A DNA stretch of 6,952 nucleotides, taken from the NCBI GenBank assembly GCA_030642585.1, contig DAOWNN010000120.1, positions 1-6,952 of the forward strand, read 5' to 3'. Every line of letters begins with the position of its first letter. Positions within the stretch are counted from its first letter, which is position 1. A program made the translations under genes and the position numbers. This DNA comes from Bacteroidota bacterium. Lineage in GTDB: Bacteria; Bacteroidota; Bacteroidia; Bacteroidales; VadinHA17. The notes beneath the pieces are model-generated. The model was not told where the DNA came from, searched no databases, and saw nothing but the letters and a program-made list of their open reading frames with translations. Positions 6,841 to 6,952 of the stretch are shown here, piece after piece.

Positions 6841-6952
6841 CCCTGTGCCCTGTGCCCTGTGCCCTGTGCCCTGCGCCCTGTGCTCTCTGCCCTGTGCCCT
6901 GTGCCCTGTGCCCTCTGCCCTGTGCTCTCTGCCCTGTGCCCTGCGCCCTCTG
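6841..6952 (+). repeat. Heptamer tandem array, 16 units of CCCTGTG and variants, open at the window edge
   Basis: The last 112 bases divide exactly into 16 heptamers with no indels: ten CCCTGTG, two CCCTGCG (units 5, 15), two CTCTCTG (units 7, 13) and two CCCTCTG (units 11, 16). The array continues to the end of the window, so its full length is unknown. On the minus strand each CCC-bearing unit contributes GGG with 4-nt spacers, a classic G-quadruplex-type pattern (six such tracts in units 1-6, five in units 8-12). A 7-bp period would allow translation through it, but no gene reaches it from the visible side. Confidence 0.9.

Larger units (their letters stand above)
6640..6952. other. Non-coding upstream region of the split gene, rich in repeats
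   Basis: This 313-base stretch has no supported gene. In order away from the leftward gene it holds an AT-rich leader, a 22-bp palindrome, a pyrimidine-rich tract, an octamer repeat and a heptamer array. A weak promoter candidate for the leftward gene has TTTG at 6688-6685 and TATAAA at 6661-6656 (minus strand, 23 nt apart); the match to the Bacteroidota consensus is poor. Confidence 0.6.

Noticed and set aside
6841..6952. CRISPR array
   Set aside because: The units are 7-nt head-to-tail repeats with no spacers; this is a simple tandem repeat.

Overview
The window looks like a Bacteroidota (Bacteroidetes) chromosome fragment, probably an environmental Bacteroidales- or Marinilabiliales-like lineage. 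Four things suggest this: the base composition is AT-leaning, both long genes have A/T-rich leaders with no convincing Shine-Dalgarno sequence, cytochrome c biogenesis is encoded as a single fused CcsB-CcsA protein, and a very large outer-membrane protein family typical of this phylum is present. The assignment is inferred from gene content and not from any marker gene.

Layout. Positions 1-493 hold no gene I can support; they contain imperfect repeats (71-195) and a perfect 13-bp inverted repeat (433-479) that ends 14 nt before the next start codon. Positions 494-3598 (+) encode a complete 1034-residue CcsBA, the system II haem exporter and cytochrome c synthetase, with all four expected haem-ligand histidines and the WWD motif. 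A 138-bp convergent gap (3599-3736) holds a weak hairpin that could terminate transcription from both sides. From 6639 down to 3737 (-) lies one long gene split into two reading frames. The upstream frame (6639-5740) encodes a signal peptide and an HExxH gluzincin-like metallopeptidase domain. The downstream frame (usable from about 5856 to 3737) encodes a TolB-like beta-propeller and a C-terminal Omp85-like outer-membrane barrel. Joined by a -1 shift at an A9 tract, they give a protein of about 967 residues that matches the family architecture.

The last 313 bases (6640-6952) are non-coding and unusually structured. They hold a 22-bp perfect palindrome, a strongly pyrimidine-rich tract, a short octamer repeat, and 16 consecutive heptamers (CCCTGTG and variants) that run to the window edge and give the minus strand a regular G-quadruplex-type GGG spacing.

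The two genes are convergent and show no clear functional link. CcsBA matures c-type cytochromes on the periplasmic side of the inner membrane; the split gene would act at the outer membrane. The points most worth following up are whether the frameshift is a sequencing error, a mutation, or programmed recoding (its second A tract contains the dnaX-type heptamer A AAA AAG in the correct frame), and what the heptamer array does.
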